Shown: positions 38,108-45,250, counted from the stretch's first letter. The stretch: 52,197 nt of DNA from a virus (IMGVR_UViG_3300028025_003950:1-52197), one strand, 5' to 3'. Made by a program: numbers and translations. Notes: a model not told the origin generated them from the letters alone.

Positions 38108-38147
38108 GAGGGGGAGGGGCTTCATGGGTGTCGCCCCTCTCCCACCC
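38108..38147 (+). terminator. Hairpin terminator-like
   Basis: GGGGGAGGGGC pairs with GCCCCTCTCCC around 12 nt. No T-run follows, so it may be an RNA structure instead. It lies between the ATPase and VWA genes. Confidence 0.5.
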
Positions 38148-38152
38148 CTTAC

Positions 38153-38182
38153 TTGACACCCAACAACTTTTCATTATAGAAT
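38153..38182 (+). promoter_or_regulatory. Promoter of the VWA gene
   Basis: TTGACA (38153-38158), spacer of 16-17 bp, TATAGAAT. No TGCAGGAAGG element. GGAAGGAAG precedes the ATG at 38232. Confidence 0.65.
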
Positions 38183-38231
38183 TGCAATACTCGATTGGAC
38201 ACCGAGATACAAACTGGAAGGAAGTAAAGAC

Positions 38232-40043
38232 ATGGCACACATCAAGCACAGCGAGAACCGTGCAAGCAATACCCCCACCGAGTGGTTGGGAGTAGGGCGT
38301 GCGATTGGTGAACTTGCAAACAAGTGGAGCGAGCGCCACGACCTAATTGGTTATGTGGGAACTAATGCAGGACATGGAGCACCAGCGTGCTACAACCCTG
38401 CGCTCGCAGAGATTGAAGTAGACACAGCGATTGCTTTCGGCAAGATGATTTCACCTGAGATGGTTGGAGACCTTACCGAACGCTCAAAACAATTTGAGTT
38501 TCCTAAGGCAGTTGGTGCGATTATGCACGAAGCCTTCCACGCAAAGTTCTCACAATGGGATTTGGAAAAGGCATACAAAGATTTAGAAAAAGATGAGCAC
38601 CAAGCACTTATCCTTTTGGAGGAAAGTCGTATTGAAGCTCAGGGGCTTTTGGCTATGCCTGAGTCTCTAAACTTTCTACGAGCATGTGCGATGGACATTG
38701 TGATTGCAGATGCACAAGAAAAGTTTGAGACATCATCAAACACACAGAGTGCTGCTTTTCTTGTGGCAACAGTTCACGCAAGAATTGACGCAGGTATCCT
38801 CGACGAGTCTGAGGTAAAAGATTTGGTCGAGTTGGTAGACGCTTACATGAGTCCTGAAGTTATTGCGAAGTTGCGTGAGATTGCTGCAAAGTTTCAGGCA
38901 CACACAATGCACGCCAATGCGGAGTTGTTGTATCCACTTGCTAAAGAGTGGGCAAAAATTATTCGTGATGTTGCCGAAGAAAAAGGCGATGGTCAAGGAC
39001 AAGATGGAAAGCCTGAGTCAGGTGAAGCAGGTGAAGGCTCAGGTGGTATGTCTAAAGAGTTTGCAAAGATGTTGATGGACGCACTCGAAGAAGCAGGTGC
39101 GGTAATTTCTATTGGCAACGCCGATGCGCTCGCAGACCAAGAGCAAGCAGAGGAGTGGGAGCAAGAAGTAAAAGACAAGCAAGCAGATGCTAAAGAGCGT
39201 CAGAAAAATAAAGAGACAGCAAAGGAAGTGTTCGACAAGAGCACAGGTGTTGGCGTCTCAAAGACCTCATCTCGTTTGCGTGAAACTCGTAAGCCAACTC
39301 CCGAAGAAAGAATTGCTGCGGTTCAGATTGCACAGTTGTTAGAGAAAGCAAAATACCGTGAGCGTGATGCGATTGAGATTGCAAGCATTACACCTCCAGG
39401 AAGATTACGGACTCGACAGATGGTTCAGGCTAAGGCTCTCAAAGAGCGTGGCGTGATGAAGCAAGTAGAGCCGTTCCGTAGAACAGTTCGCAAGCACACC
39501 GACGACCCGACACTTACTGTTGGCGTAATGGTGGACATCTCAGGCTCTATGGGCTCTGCGATGAACCCAATGGCAACTACCGCTTGGGTTATGTCGGAAG
39601 CGGTGCGCCGAGTGCAGGGCAAGTGTGCGATGGTCTACTACGGCAACGATGTGTTCCCGACTCTAAAGGCTGGACAACACCTAGAAGATGTCAATGTTTA
39701 TACGGCAGAAGATGGCACGGAGAAGTTCGACAAGGCTTTTCGAGCACTTGACGGAAGCCTCAATCTTCTGAACGGTAGCGGTGCTAGACTATTGGTTGTC
39801 GTCTCAGATGGTCAATACACTCACGATGAGCGAGAGCACGCACGCAAGTGGCTGGCTCGATGCAACGATGCGGGTGTAGCGATTTTGTGGCTACCGTTTG
39901 ACGGTGGGCATTATGCTGAGAGACTAGCACGGCACTCTAGAGTTGCGGTTCTTAGTGGCGTGTTAGACCCTACTGGTGCAGCATCAGAGATTGGTAGAGC
40001 AGCAGCAGGGGAACTTACAAATGTGGGTAGGCTCAACGCCTAA
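38232..40043 (+). CDS. VWA-domain protein with HExxH N-terminal region (CobT/DUF2201-like)
   Basis: 603 aa. An N-terminal HEAFH (99-103) followed by EESRIEAQ (130-137) resembles a zinc-metallopeptidase motif, as in DUF2201_N proteins. A Glu/Gly-rich linker sits near 255-285. The C-terminal VWA domain carries a MIDAS DISGSMGS (Asp435, Ser437, Ser439) and VVSDGQYT. With the upstream AAA+ ATPase it forms a MoxR-VWA-type pair like CobS/CobT. Peptidase activity is inferred from the motif only. Confidence 0.8.
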   Translation: MAHIKHSENRASNTPTEWLGVGRAIGELANKWSERHDLIGYVGTNAGHGAPACYNPALAEIEVDTAIAFGKMISPEMVGDLTERSKQFEFPKAVGAIMHEAFHAKFSQWDLEKAYKDLEKDEHQALILLEESRIEAQGLLAMPESLNFLRACAMDIVIADAQEKFETSSNTQSAAFLVATVHARIDAGILDESEVKDLVELVDAYMSPEVIAKLREIAAKFQAHTMHANAELLYPLAKEWAKIIRDVAEEKGDGQGQDGKPESGEAGEGSGGMSKEFAKMLMDALEEAGAVISIGNADALADQEQAEEWEQEVKDKQADAKERQKNKETAKEVFDKSTGVGVSKTSSRLRETRKPTPEERIAAVQIAQLLEKAKYRERDAIEIASITPPGRLRTRQMVQAKALKERGVMKQVEPFRRTVRKHTDDPTLTVGVMVDISGSMGSAMNPMATTAWVMSEAVRRVQGKCAMVYYGNDVFPTLKAGQHLEDVNVYTAEDGTEKFDKAFRALDGSLNLLNGSGARLLVVVSDGQYTHDEREHARKWLARCNDAGVAILWLPFDGGHYAERLARHSRVAVLSGVLDPTGAASEIGRAAAGELTNVGRLNA

Positions 40044-40120
40044 ACTCAATAGACCTCTCAAAGCGGGTATGCGTCCTTCCAGCGTGTGTCCAAACCTGCG
40101 GAGAGAGTTGTGGTAAAAAA

Positions 40121-40166
40121 GTGAGAGCCCGTCGTCCCTCAAAGAAAACGGCGGGTCTCTCCTCAC
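40121..40166. repeat. Long imperfect hairpin upstream of 40187
   Basis: GTGAGAGCCCGTCGT and ACGGCGGGTCTCTCCTCAC form a long stem with small bulges. It lies between two GGTAAAAAA copies (40112 and 40179). It may be a terminator of the VWA gene or a 5' leader of the next gene. Confidence 0.5.
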
Positions 40167-40186
40167 CAAAACGACGGAGGTAAAAA

Positions 40187-40648
40187 ATGACGATACGACC
40201 AATTATGTTCCTGGTTGATACAACGGGCTTCGATGTTTCCTGGAGCTCTGGATTTCCGCTGCCTGGCGAACAGACAGCTTCAGAGTTCTACAAATACAGC
40301 AGCTCGTTCATCTGCGAGGTAAAAAAAGATGGATTTACGGTGGACATTTATCTTGATGGCGAGATGCGGTACAACCGTGAAGATGGGATTTGTATCTACG
40401 ATGGAGGCGACTTGGTTGCTGCGGGATACGACACAGATAAAAAATTCACAGATGCCATCGAGGCTGAAGAACTCCAGCACATCAACAACCCGTGGTTTGA
40501 TTTGTATGTGCGGGGTGAGCACCTTGATTGCATAACCCACGACATCAACGAGGCTTTACAGAGTGCAAAGGCTTGGCTTGAGGACGAAATCAACAACGCA
40601 AAAGAAATTGAAAATTTCGGCGTGTCGCCTCTTGACTTACCTGCATAA
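40187..40648 (+). CDS. Hypothetical protein
   Basis: 153 aa. Mixed alpha/beta, starting MTIRPIMFLVDTTGFDVSW, with an acidic C-terminal helix. CGGAGGTAAAAAATG is the initiation site. An internal GAGGTAAAAAA codes Glu-Val-Lys-Lys at 40317. Its 3' end contains the next promoter. Function unknown. Confidence 0.6.
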   Translation: MTIRPIMFLVDTTGFDVSWSSGFPLPGEQTASEFYKYSSSFICEVKKDGFTVDIYLDGEMRYNREDGICIYDGGDLVAAGYDTDKKFTDAIEAEELQHINNPWFDLYVRGEHLDCITHDINEALQSAKAWLEDEINNAKEIENFGVSPLDLPA

Positions 40649-40687
40649 AAGAGTATTATTTCTCTTGTAAGGCAAAACGACGAAAGG
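40618..40687 (+). promoter_or_regulatory. Class-1 composite promoter inside a 3' end
   Basis: TCGGCGTGTCG (upstream element, reversed), TTGACT (40632-40637), CCTGCA, TATTAT (40654-40659), then leader ACGACGAAAGG (40677-40687). It overlaps the last codons of the 40187 gene. Confidence 0.65.
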
Positions 40688-40694
40688 AAATGAA

Positions 40695-40829
40695 ATGGCG
40701 ACATACACAAAGGCACGCAAGCCAGTAATGATTTACATTGGTTGCTGGTTGTGCGGTGAGACATTTCAGATTGCAGAAAGAGACTATAACCACGGCGCAT
40801 CTTGCGACAAATGTATAAAGGGGAAATAA
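40695..40829 (+). CDS. Zinc-ribbon microprotein
   Basis: 44 aa. GCWLCGETF and CDKCIKGK form a CxxC...CxxC ribbon. Follows the ACGACGAAAGG leader. The TAA is followed directly by the next ATG (AAATAAAAATG). Function unknown. Confidence 0.6.
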   Translation: MATYTKARKPVMIYIGCWLCGETFQIAERDYNHGASCDKCIKGK

Positions 40830-40831
40830 AA

Positions 40832-41065
40832 ATGGCGATACAAGGTATTTCAGCAACAGACAGAACAGTATTTGTAGGAACACCAAAATGTTCTTGGTGC
40901 GGAGACATTGGCGAAGTAGAAGTTCCTACCGCTGGTTTCTTTGCTCGTGAACTTGGTGCACCAATTCAAGAAGCCTATCCAGAGTTGGACAAGGCTTTGC
41001 GGGAGCAAATAGTTTCAGGAACTCACCCAGAGTGCTGGACAGAAATGTTTGGAGGTTCTCACTAA
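40832..41065 (+). CDS. Cys-containing hypothetical protein
   Basis: 77 aa. KCSWCGDIG at 19-27 and HPECWTEM near the end may complete a Zn2+ site. Two helices lie between. Starts two bases after the previous stop. Function unknown. Confidence 0.55.
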   Translation: MAIQGISATDRTVFVGTPKCSWCGDIGEVEVPTAGFFARELGAPIQEAYPELDKALREQIVSGTHPECWTEMFGGSH

Positions 41066-41220
41066 TGAAAAAGTATTCGGTTGTCGTGAAGGCAAGTGTT
41101 CACACCGTTTGGGAAGCAAATACCGAACAGGAGGCAATCCTTATGGCAGAGGCTTGGACAGCAGAGGAATACGGAAATCTGGTTCATAAAGCCAATTTCG
41201 AGGTTGCGGAAGTCTCCTAA
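41065..41220 (+). CDS. Small beta/alpha protein, paralogue of 34299
   Basis: 51 aa: KKYSVVVKASVHTVWEANTE, then QEAILMAEAWTAEEYG. The same strand-strand-helix pattern as the genes at 34299 and 35321. The ATG overlaps the previous TAA (TAATG). Function unknown. Confidence 0.5.
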   Translation: MKKYSVVVKASVHTVWEANTEQEAILMAEAWTAEEYGNLVHKANFEVAEVS

Positions 41221-41260
41221 TTCCGTTACCAAAATGTTATAAAAAAGATGCGGTTTCGAC

Positions 41261-41289
41261 TTGCATAGTGCAGGAAGGTCGTGTAATGT
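41261..41289 (+). promoter_or_regulatory. Class-1 promoter
   Basis: TTGCAT (41261-41266), TGCAGGAAGGT (41269-41279), TAATGT (41284-41289). It should drive the 41369 gene. Confidence 0.7.
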
Positions 41290-41368
41290 AGTTCTTGTTA
41301 GGGAAACCTAGCAAAAAGTCCCCAACAATGGGTTCGGGATAATGACAAAATGAAAAGGAGTCTTAGTT

Positions 41369-41704
41369 ATGTCTAAGGCAACAGTTGCAGTAAAGGTAGT
41401 AAAGGCAGTAGAAGTTGAGAACACAGCAGTAGAACTCAACGCAGACACCCAAGCAGTTATCAACGAGTTCGTGGCAACACGCACAATGATTACCGAGTTG
41501 GAAAAGACCAAGAAGGAACTTGAAGCAAAAATCAAGGAAGTTCTTGGAGATGCCGAAGTTGGTATCGTAAACGGCGAAATCCGAATTGAACAGAGCAAGC
41601 GTTCACGAACAGGTGTGGACTCAAAGAAGTTGGCACTTGCTTTCCCTGAGGCTTATGAAGCCACACAGACCACCACAGATTATGTGGTTCTGGTTGTGAA
41701 GTAA
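41369..41704 (+). CDS. Hypothetical protein with coiled coil
   Basis: 111 aa. An N-terminal Val/Lys-rich part precedes a coiled coil (TRTMITELEKTKKELEAKIK), then a conserved-looking C-terminus (GEIRIEQSKRSRTGVDSKKL; PEAYEATQTTTDY). That tail recalls small phage proteins beside recombination nucleases, but I cannot prove it. AAAAGGAG precedes the start. Confidence 0.6.
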   Translation: MSKATVAVKVVKAVEVENTAVELNADTQAVINEFVATRTMITELEKTKKELEAKIKEVLGDAEVGIVNGEIRIEQSKRSRTGVDSKKLALAFPEAYEATQTTTDYVVLVVK

Positions 41705-41726
41705 TCCCCCTTATTTCACACCGAAG

Positions 41727-41763
41727 CCCCTCGACTCTCCCCCAGAGTCGGGGGGTTTCTCTT
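41727..41763 (+). terminator. Rho-independent terminator
   Basis: CCCCTCGACTCT pairs with AGAGTCGGGGGG (one wobble) around CCCCC, followed by TTTCTCTTT. Confidence 0.85.
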
Positions 41764-41786
41764 TCCCCAAAGCGTGGAGGTAAAAA

Positions 41787-41873
41787 ATGTTGCGGGTGAA
41801 AGTTGCAGGTCTGCGCTCGCCACACGCAGACCCGCCAGCACTCACTTGGAGTTGTAAAAAATGTCGCGGATAA
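41787..41873 (+). CDS. Possible micropeptide with CxxC
   Basis: 28 aa ending SCKKCRG. It starts at GAGGTAAAAAATG, a very strong context. It lies antisense to the end of the 41842 gene. The context TAAAAAATGTYGCGG repeats at its end (41855). It may be a real leader peptide or a remnant of the initiation element. Confidence 0.35.
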   Translation: MLRVKVAGLRSPHADPPALTWSCKKCRG

Positions 41874-42096
41874 GCTGTGCAGCATCTTCCGCTGCGGTTA
41901 TACATGAAGAACAGAGTTCTTTGTATTTGTTTGGCAAGTGGTCATTATCAGAGATGATAAAAACCTTGTTGCACGATGCGGGCTCATCGCCACAGTAGTA
42001 GTTGAAACAGAAGCGTGCTTCTTGGTATGTGCCGTCAGCCAGCAAAGCCCAGAGCGTGCCGTGGTCGCCTTTTTCAAGGCGTTTGTATTTCGTCAT
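41842..42096 (-). CDS. Small Cys-rich protein (only leftward gene in this block)
   Basis: 84 aa. CFNYYCGDEPASC and LCSSCITAAED give five to six cysteines, likely Zn2+. GGGAGGA precedes ATG, supporting a real gene. It is opposite to all neighbours from 28 to 48 kb. TATATAA lies upstream on the minus strand. Function unknown. Confidence 0.6.
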   Translation of the reverse strand: MTKYKRLEKGDHGTLWALLADGTYQEARFCFNYYCGDEPASCNKVFIISDNDHLPNKYKELCSSCITAAEDAAQLIRDIFYNSK

Positions 42097-42182
42097 TAGT
42101 TCCTCCCTTCACTTATATAACTCCGCCTTAGCAAAACTTTTGTTAATCAAAAATGGCGTTTTTTGGTGTGAGATGAGACACA

Positions 42183-42233
42183 CGACACGCCGATAAAAAA
42201 GAACTTGCATAAAATGCATAAAGGTTATAGAAT
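42183..42233 (+). promoter_or_regulatory. Class-1 composite promoter, diverged spacer
   Basis: CGACACGCCGA (42183-42193), TTGCAT (42205-42210), TGCATAAAGG (diverged TGCAGGAAGG), TAGAAT (42228-42233). It precedes the 42265 gene. Confidence 0.6.
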
Positions 42234-42264
42234 AACTACATAAGTTCAGAACAGGGAGAAAACG

Positions 42265-42396
42265 ATGAACGACATAATGAAAATGGTTTTTCAAGAGATG
42301 AACCAAATCTGTATTGAGTGCGGACGAAAGTTCGACATGTTTGATGAAGAGCAAGCAAGCGAGTGGCACGCAGGACACGATTGTGAGGTGGAGTAA
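42265..42396 (+). CDS. Putative zinc-finger microprotein
   Basis: 43 aa. ICIECGRKF, then EWHAGHDC: a C-x2-C...H-x3-H-x-C finger. CAGGGAGAAAACG precedes ATG. Its stop overlaps the next start (TAATG). Function unknown. Confidence 0.6.
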   Translation: MNDIMKMVFQEMNQICIECGRKFDMFDEEQASEWHAGHDCEVE

Positions 42397-42650
42397 TGAA
42401 CGAAGACACAGTAACCCTAGAGGTCACAGGTAAAGAACTTGCAATCCTTACCGAAGGTGTAAGTGCAACTATGCAATTACTATCCAAGCATTTGGAAAAG
42501 CACCGCAACCACAAAGATTACTCAATGGAGAAGTTGTTTGTGATTATGGAGATGTATGCACATACGGGAGAACTTTGGGCAAAACTGCACAGAACCGCTG
42601 GCATTAGCCAAGAAGAGATTGCACAGTATCTAGAAGAACAGGAGAAGTAA
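42396..42650 (+). CDS. Hypothetical helical protein
   Basis: 84 aa, helical (LTEGVSATMQLLSKHLEKHR; LFVIMEMYAHTGELWAKLHR). Coupled to the upstream gene. Function unknown. Confidence 0.6.
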   Translation: MNEDTVTLEVTGKELAILTEGVSATMQLLSKHLEKHRNHKDYSMEKLFVIMEMYAHTGELWAKLHRTAGISQEEIAQYLEEQEK

Positions 42651-42652
42651 AA

Positions 42653-42892
42653 ATGTTGGTGAAGGAACTGATAGAACAGTTGCAAAAGGATTACCAGCCA
42701 GAAGACACTTTGATTGTTGCCTACTGGGACAAGAGCACCGTTGAGGGCTACTCTTCAGAAGAAGAAGAAATGACTGAAGACGATTGGTCAGAAGTTGTTG
42801 CGAAGTATGAAGACGGGGAGTTCGGTTGGCAAAGCGATGCTGCCGATAGTTTCCTACAACTAGTGGAAGAGGTAAAAAATGTCGCTGCCTGA
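42653..42892 (+). CDS. Hypothetical acidic protein
   Basis: 79 aa. KELIEQLQKDYQPEDTLIVA opens a small fold typical of short phage proteins, followed by an acidic helix. Starts two bases after the previous TAA. Its end contains the GAGGTAAAAAATG that starts the next gene. Function unknown. Confidence 0.6.
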   Translation: MLVKELIEQLQKDYQPEDTLIVAYWDKSTVEGYSSEEEEMTEDDWSEVVAKYEDGEFGWQSDAADSFLQLVEEVKNVAA

Positions 42893-43121
42893 GATTGACC
42901 ACATCAAGTTCACGAAGAACGTTGTCTTCGTTGGAGATTATTTCACTCTGATGACTACGGTTGTTCTTGATGAACAGTTCCGTGAAAAAGACGAAGACGA
43001 TTATGACTTTGCGGTAAGACTGGCGAGCATCTTCCTGAAGGAACATTATGGCTGGGACGTTGAAGCAGCAGCAAATGAAATTGGTGTGGACTTTGAGGAC
43101 GAGGAGGAAGACGAGGAGTAA
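42879..43121 (+). CDS. Hypothetical acidic protein
   Basis: 80 aa, ending DFEDEEEDEE. Starts at GAGGTAAAAAATG inside the previous gene (14-bp overlap). Beta-strands at the N-terminus. Last gene before a long structured non-coding stretch. Function unknown. Confidence 0.6.
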   Translation: MSLPEIDHIKFTKNVVFVGDYFTLMTTVVLDEQFREKDEDDYDFAVRLASIFLKEHYGWDVEAAANEIGVDFEDEEEDEE

Positions 43122-43320
43122 GCGGCGCTCGCCGTGGAAATCACTAGGTAAAAAATCATTTATCCTAGAGTTCCACGGGAACTGCTGGAGCTCGTCTCGC
43201 ACCCGTGATGAGATGGGCTCTACCTCCCATCGCATCTATCTCCCTACTCCCTGAGGGAGATAGGTGTCTAAAGTCCAGTTCATTATAGAGAGCCCCTTTT
43301 CGGAGGGGCTTTCTTTTTCC
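43122..43320 (+). ncRNA. Structured non-coding stretch, candidate RNA
   Basis: No convincing gene. CCGTGGAA (43132-43139) pairs with TTCCACGG (43171-43178) and encloses CTAGG/CCTAG and a GGTAAAAAA. GATGGG/CCCATC and CTATCTCCCT (43236-43245) / AGGGAGATAG (43254-43263) form further stems. A terminator ends it at 43289-43319. Four successive stems suggest a folded RNA or a long attenuator. Confidence 0.5.
43289..43319 (+). terminator. Rho-independent terminator
   Basis: AGAGCCCC / GGGGCTTT stem with a TTTTCGGA-type loop, then TTCTTTTTCC. Confidence 0.85.
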
Positions 43321-43355
43321 CCATCAAACCCTTTGCGCCGTTGTACAGTAGACCT

Positions 43356-43607
43356 ATGTTGAAACCAAGCATTGTTGATAAATCGTTCCACTCAAATGGT
43401 GGGGCTTCGCCTTTTGTTGCAGCAATCATTGACGACCCAAATGATGGGGAAACAAAACTTGTTGTGATGTTTGAGGAGGAAGGCTGCATTGCGGTTCTTT
43501 CTTTAGACCGCATCATTGACGAAGAAGACATTTCAGCAAAACACAACTCACACCATCATGCGGACAAGCATGAAGATGAGCTGCGTGATTTGCTTTGGGA
43601 AGACTGA
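43356..43607 (+). CDS. Hypothetical protein, probably leaderless
   Basis: 83 aa. Beta-rich (SPFVAAIIDDPNDGETKLVV), then a His-rich acidic tail (HNSHHHADKHEDEL) that could bind metal. ATG follows TACAGT by 6 nt with no ribosome site. Function unknown. Confidence 0.55.
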   Translation: MLKPSIVDKSFHSNGGASPFVAAIIDDPNDGETKLVVMFEEEGCIAVLSLDRIIDEEDISAKHNSHHHADKHEDELRDLLWED

Positions 43608-43659
43608 AGGTAAAAAATACACAACAGCTGCGCCGCAGCTCCAGGGAGATGAGAACAAC

Positions 43660-44223
43660 TTGACTACGCTTGCTGCCGTCCAGGGAGAAGGTTGGGCAGT
43701 CATCGGCTACGACAGCAGGGTGACTGAAGACAATCGCATCTTCGTGCTGCCGAAGGAAAGTGGCAAGGTGGTAAAAAATGGACACTACATCTTTGGTGCA
43801 GCAGGGGACATGCGTGCGGTCAATCTTCTTGCACATACTTTCAAACCTCCTGTCCCCGCAGCAACAGATTACGGCGTCAAGTTAGATAAGTTCATCTCCT
43901 CCAAGTTCGTTCCTGCTCTCAAACAATGTTTTGATGATGCTCAATACGGGGAGAAGGGCGAACAAGACTCCTCCGTGCTGGTAGTTGTGCACGGACGCAT
44001 CTACGAGATAGGAAATGGCTACGACTGGGCTCTTGACGAGTCAGGGCTATACGCAATGGGTTCTGGAGCTGAATACGCTCTGGGTTCGATGCATACAGCA
44101 TTTGAAGGTAAAAAACGCACCATTGGCACAGCAAGAAGCGTTGTCAAGAGTGCGGTAGGCATTTCTGCTCGCCTCGACCCCTCAACTGGTGAACCGATTT
44201 ATGTAATCTCCCAATCTGGATAA
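43660..44223 (+). CDS. Proteasome/HslV-like Ntn hydrolase
   Basis: 187 aa from a TTG with GGGAG upstream. Met removal would expose Thr2 in MTTLAAVQGEGWAVIGYDSR, matching the N-terminal Thr nucleophile and Asp of proteasome beta subunits and HslV. GKVVKNGHYIFGAAGDMRA gives the Lys and the GxxGD-type motif. A longer frame upstream to 43516 would run through the end of another gene. It likely forms a self-compartmentalised peptidase; its unfoldase is not obvious here. Confidence 0.7.
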   Translation: MTTLAAVQGEGWAVIGYDSRVTEDNRIFVLPKESGKVVKNGHYIFGAAGDMRAVNLLAHTFKPPVPAATDYGVKLDKFISSKFVPALKQCFDDAQYGEKGEQDSSVLVVVHGRIYEIGNGYDWALDESGLYAMGSGAEYALGSMHTAFEGKKRTIGTARSVVKSAVGISARLDPSTGEPIYVISQSG

Positions 44224-44229
44224 ATAGAC

Positions 44230-44255
44230 TTGACATCTTCCTGCACTTTATGATA
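44230..44255 (+). promoter_or_regulatory. Class-1 promoter, reversed spacer element
   Basis: TTGACA (44230-44235), TTCCTGCA just downstream, and an A/T-rich TATGATAGAT. It precedes the 44287 gene, which has GGAAGGGAGG. Confidence 0.6.
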
Positions 44256-44286
44256 GATTGACATCAACAAGGAAGGGAGGATAGAA

Positions 44287-44490
44287 ATGGCAAAGTTTCT
44301 ACCAGATAGTGCTATTTACGGCACATACAAGAAGTTCAAGAGAGTTGGCTCATCACGCCGTAGAACCACCGAAGTTGGTTGGGAGGATTTCTTCTTCCTA
44401 GTCAATGCGGTAAAGCGTTTTCGCTCTCGCCGTAAAAGACAAAAGGCTCGTGCTTTGTTTTACAAGAAGCATGGGTATTACAAGCAGTAA
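44287..44490 (+). CDS. Small very basic protein
   Basis: 67 aa, about 19 Arg/Lys residues (SSRRRTTEV; RFRSRRKRQKARALFYKKHG). Likely binds nucleic acid by charge. Strong GGAAGGGAGGA ribosome site. Function unknown. Confidence 0.6.
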   Translation: MAKFLPDSAIYGTYKKFKRVGSSRRRTTEVGWEDFFFLVNAVKRFRSRRKRQKARALFYKKHGYYKQ

Positions 44491-44497
44491 TCTGCAC

Positions 44498-44548
44498 TTG
44501 ACAAAATGCAGGGAGGTGTGAAATAATAAAAACATCAACGACGAAAGG
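44498..44548 (+). promoter_or_regulatory. Class-1 promoter with leader
   Basis: TTGACA (44498-44503), TGCAGGGAGGT (44507-44517), AATAAT (44522-44527), leader ACGACGAAAGG (44538-44548), ATG at 44555. Confidence 0.75.
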
Positions 44549-44554
44549 AAGAAA

Positions 44555-45190
44555 ATGAAGAAGGTGACAGAAATGACAGACAAAGAGTGGGAAGACCTAG
44601 AGGTTGCGTCAGCGCAAATTCTATGGGAGAACCTCAATGCGGAAGATGAAGCAGACTTAGTAAATCTGGAAAGACCAGATTACGGTCAGGCTGGACGACG
44701 CTACTACGACCCATTGTGGTCAGAAGTGTTGGACGGACTTTGGCAAGGTGGAACAGATGACCTTGATGTTGATAGACAACTAAAAGTTCCAATGATTACA
44801 ACCAAAAGCTTCGACACCGTTATCACAATGTATGCGGACGCTAATCCTGTTGATTGGTTCGTAAAAGAGTTTCGCTATGGTGTCTGGGATTCAGACATCA
44901 ACAAGATGGACACAACAGAATTGTTTGACATCGTGCGATTGGCTCATGCCGATTGGAAGCGTGGCAAGCGAGTTCTTATTCGTTGCCAAGCAGGTTGGAA
45001 TCGTTCAGGACTAATCACAGCGTTGGTTCTTATTCGTGAGGGCATGGGTGCTCGTGAAGCCATTGACCTTATTCGTGAGAAGCGAAGCGAGTGGGCACTT
45101 TGCAACAAGTCTTTTGAGAAGTTCTTGTTAGAACAAGACCCAAAGGTTTGGCAGGGCGACTCATACGGAAGCGACACGCCGAAGAACTAA
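44555..45190 (+). CDS. Dual-specificity/tyrosine phosphatase-like protein
   Basis: 211 aa. The signature loop is RCQAGWNRSGL (143-153): Cys144 nucleophile and Arg150, the CX5R loop of Cys-based phosphatases. The usual His before Cys is Arg143. Asp112/Asp114 (WDSD) may supply the general acid. Related phosphatases act on phosphoproteins, RNA caps or lipids; the target here is unknown. The following promoter begins within its last codons. Confidence 0.75.
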   Translation: MKKVTEMTDKEWEDLEVASAQILWENLNAEDEADLVNLERPDYGQAGRRYYDPLWSEVLDGLWQGGTDDLDVDRQLKVPMITTKSFDTVITMYADANPVDWFVKEFRYGVWDSDINKMDTTELFDIVRLAHADWKRGKRVLIRCQAGWNRSGLITALVLIREGMGAREAIDLIREKRSEWALCNKSFEKFLLEQDPKVWQGDSYGSDTPKN

Positions 45191-45250
45191 TTGTTTGACT
45201 TTTTGCAGGAAGGTTGCAATAATTATCCTGCAAAACAAAATGACGAAAGG
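45172..45250 (+). promoter_or_regulatory. Class-1 composite promoter with leader
   Basis: CGACACGCCGA (45172-45182), TTGACT (45195-45200), TGCAGGAAGGT (45204-45214), AATAAT (45218-45223), leader ATGACGAAAGG. All five parts are intact. It overlaps the end of the phosphatase gene. Confidence 0.8.

Noticed and set aside
37050-40043. Calling the AAA+/VWA genes a true cobaltochelatase
   Set aside because: The large CobN/ChlH-type subunit is not seen and the VWA protein has an HExxH region foreign to CobT. Only a distant similarity is claimed.
43048-43254. 68-aa open frame over the structured region
   Set aside because: It begins inside the acidic gene in another frame without a ribosome site; the stems explain the sequence better. 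It cannot be fully excluded.
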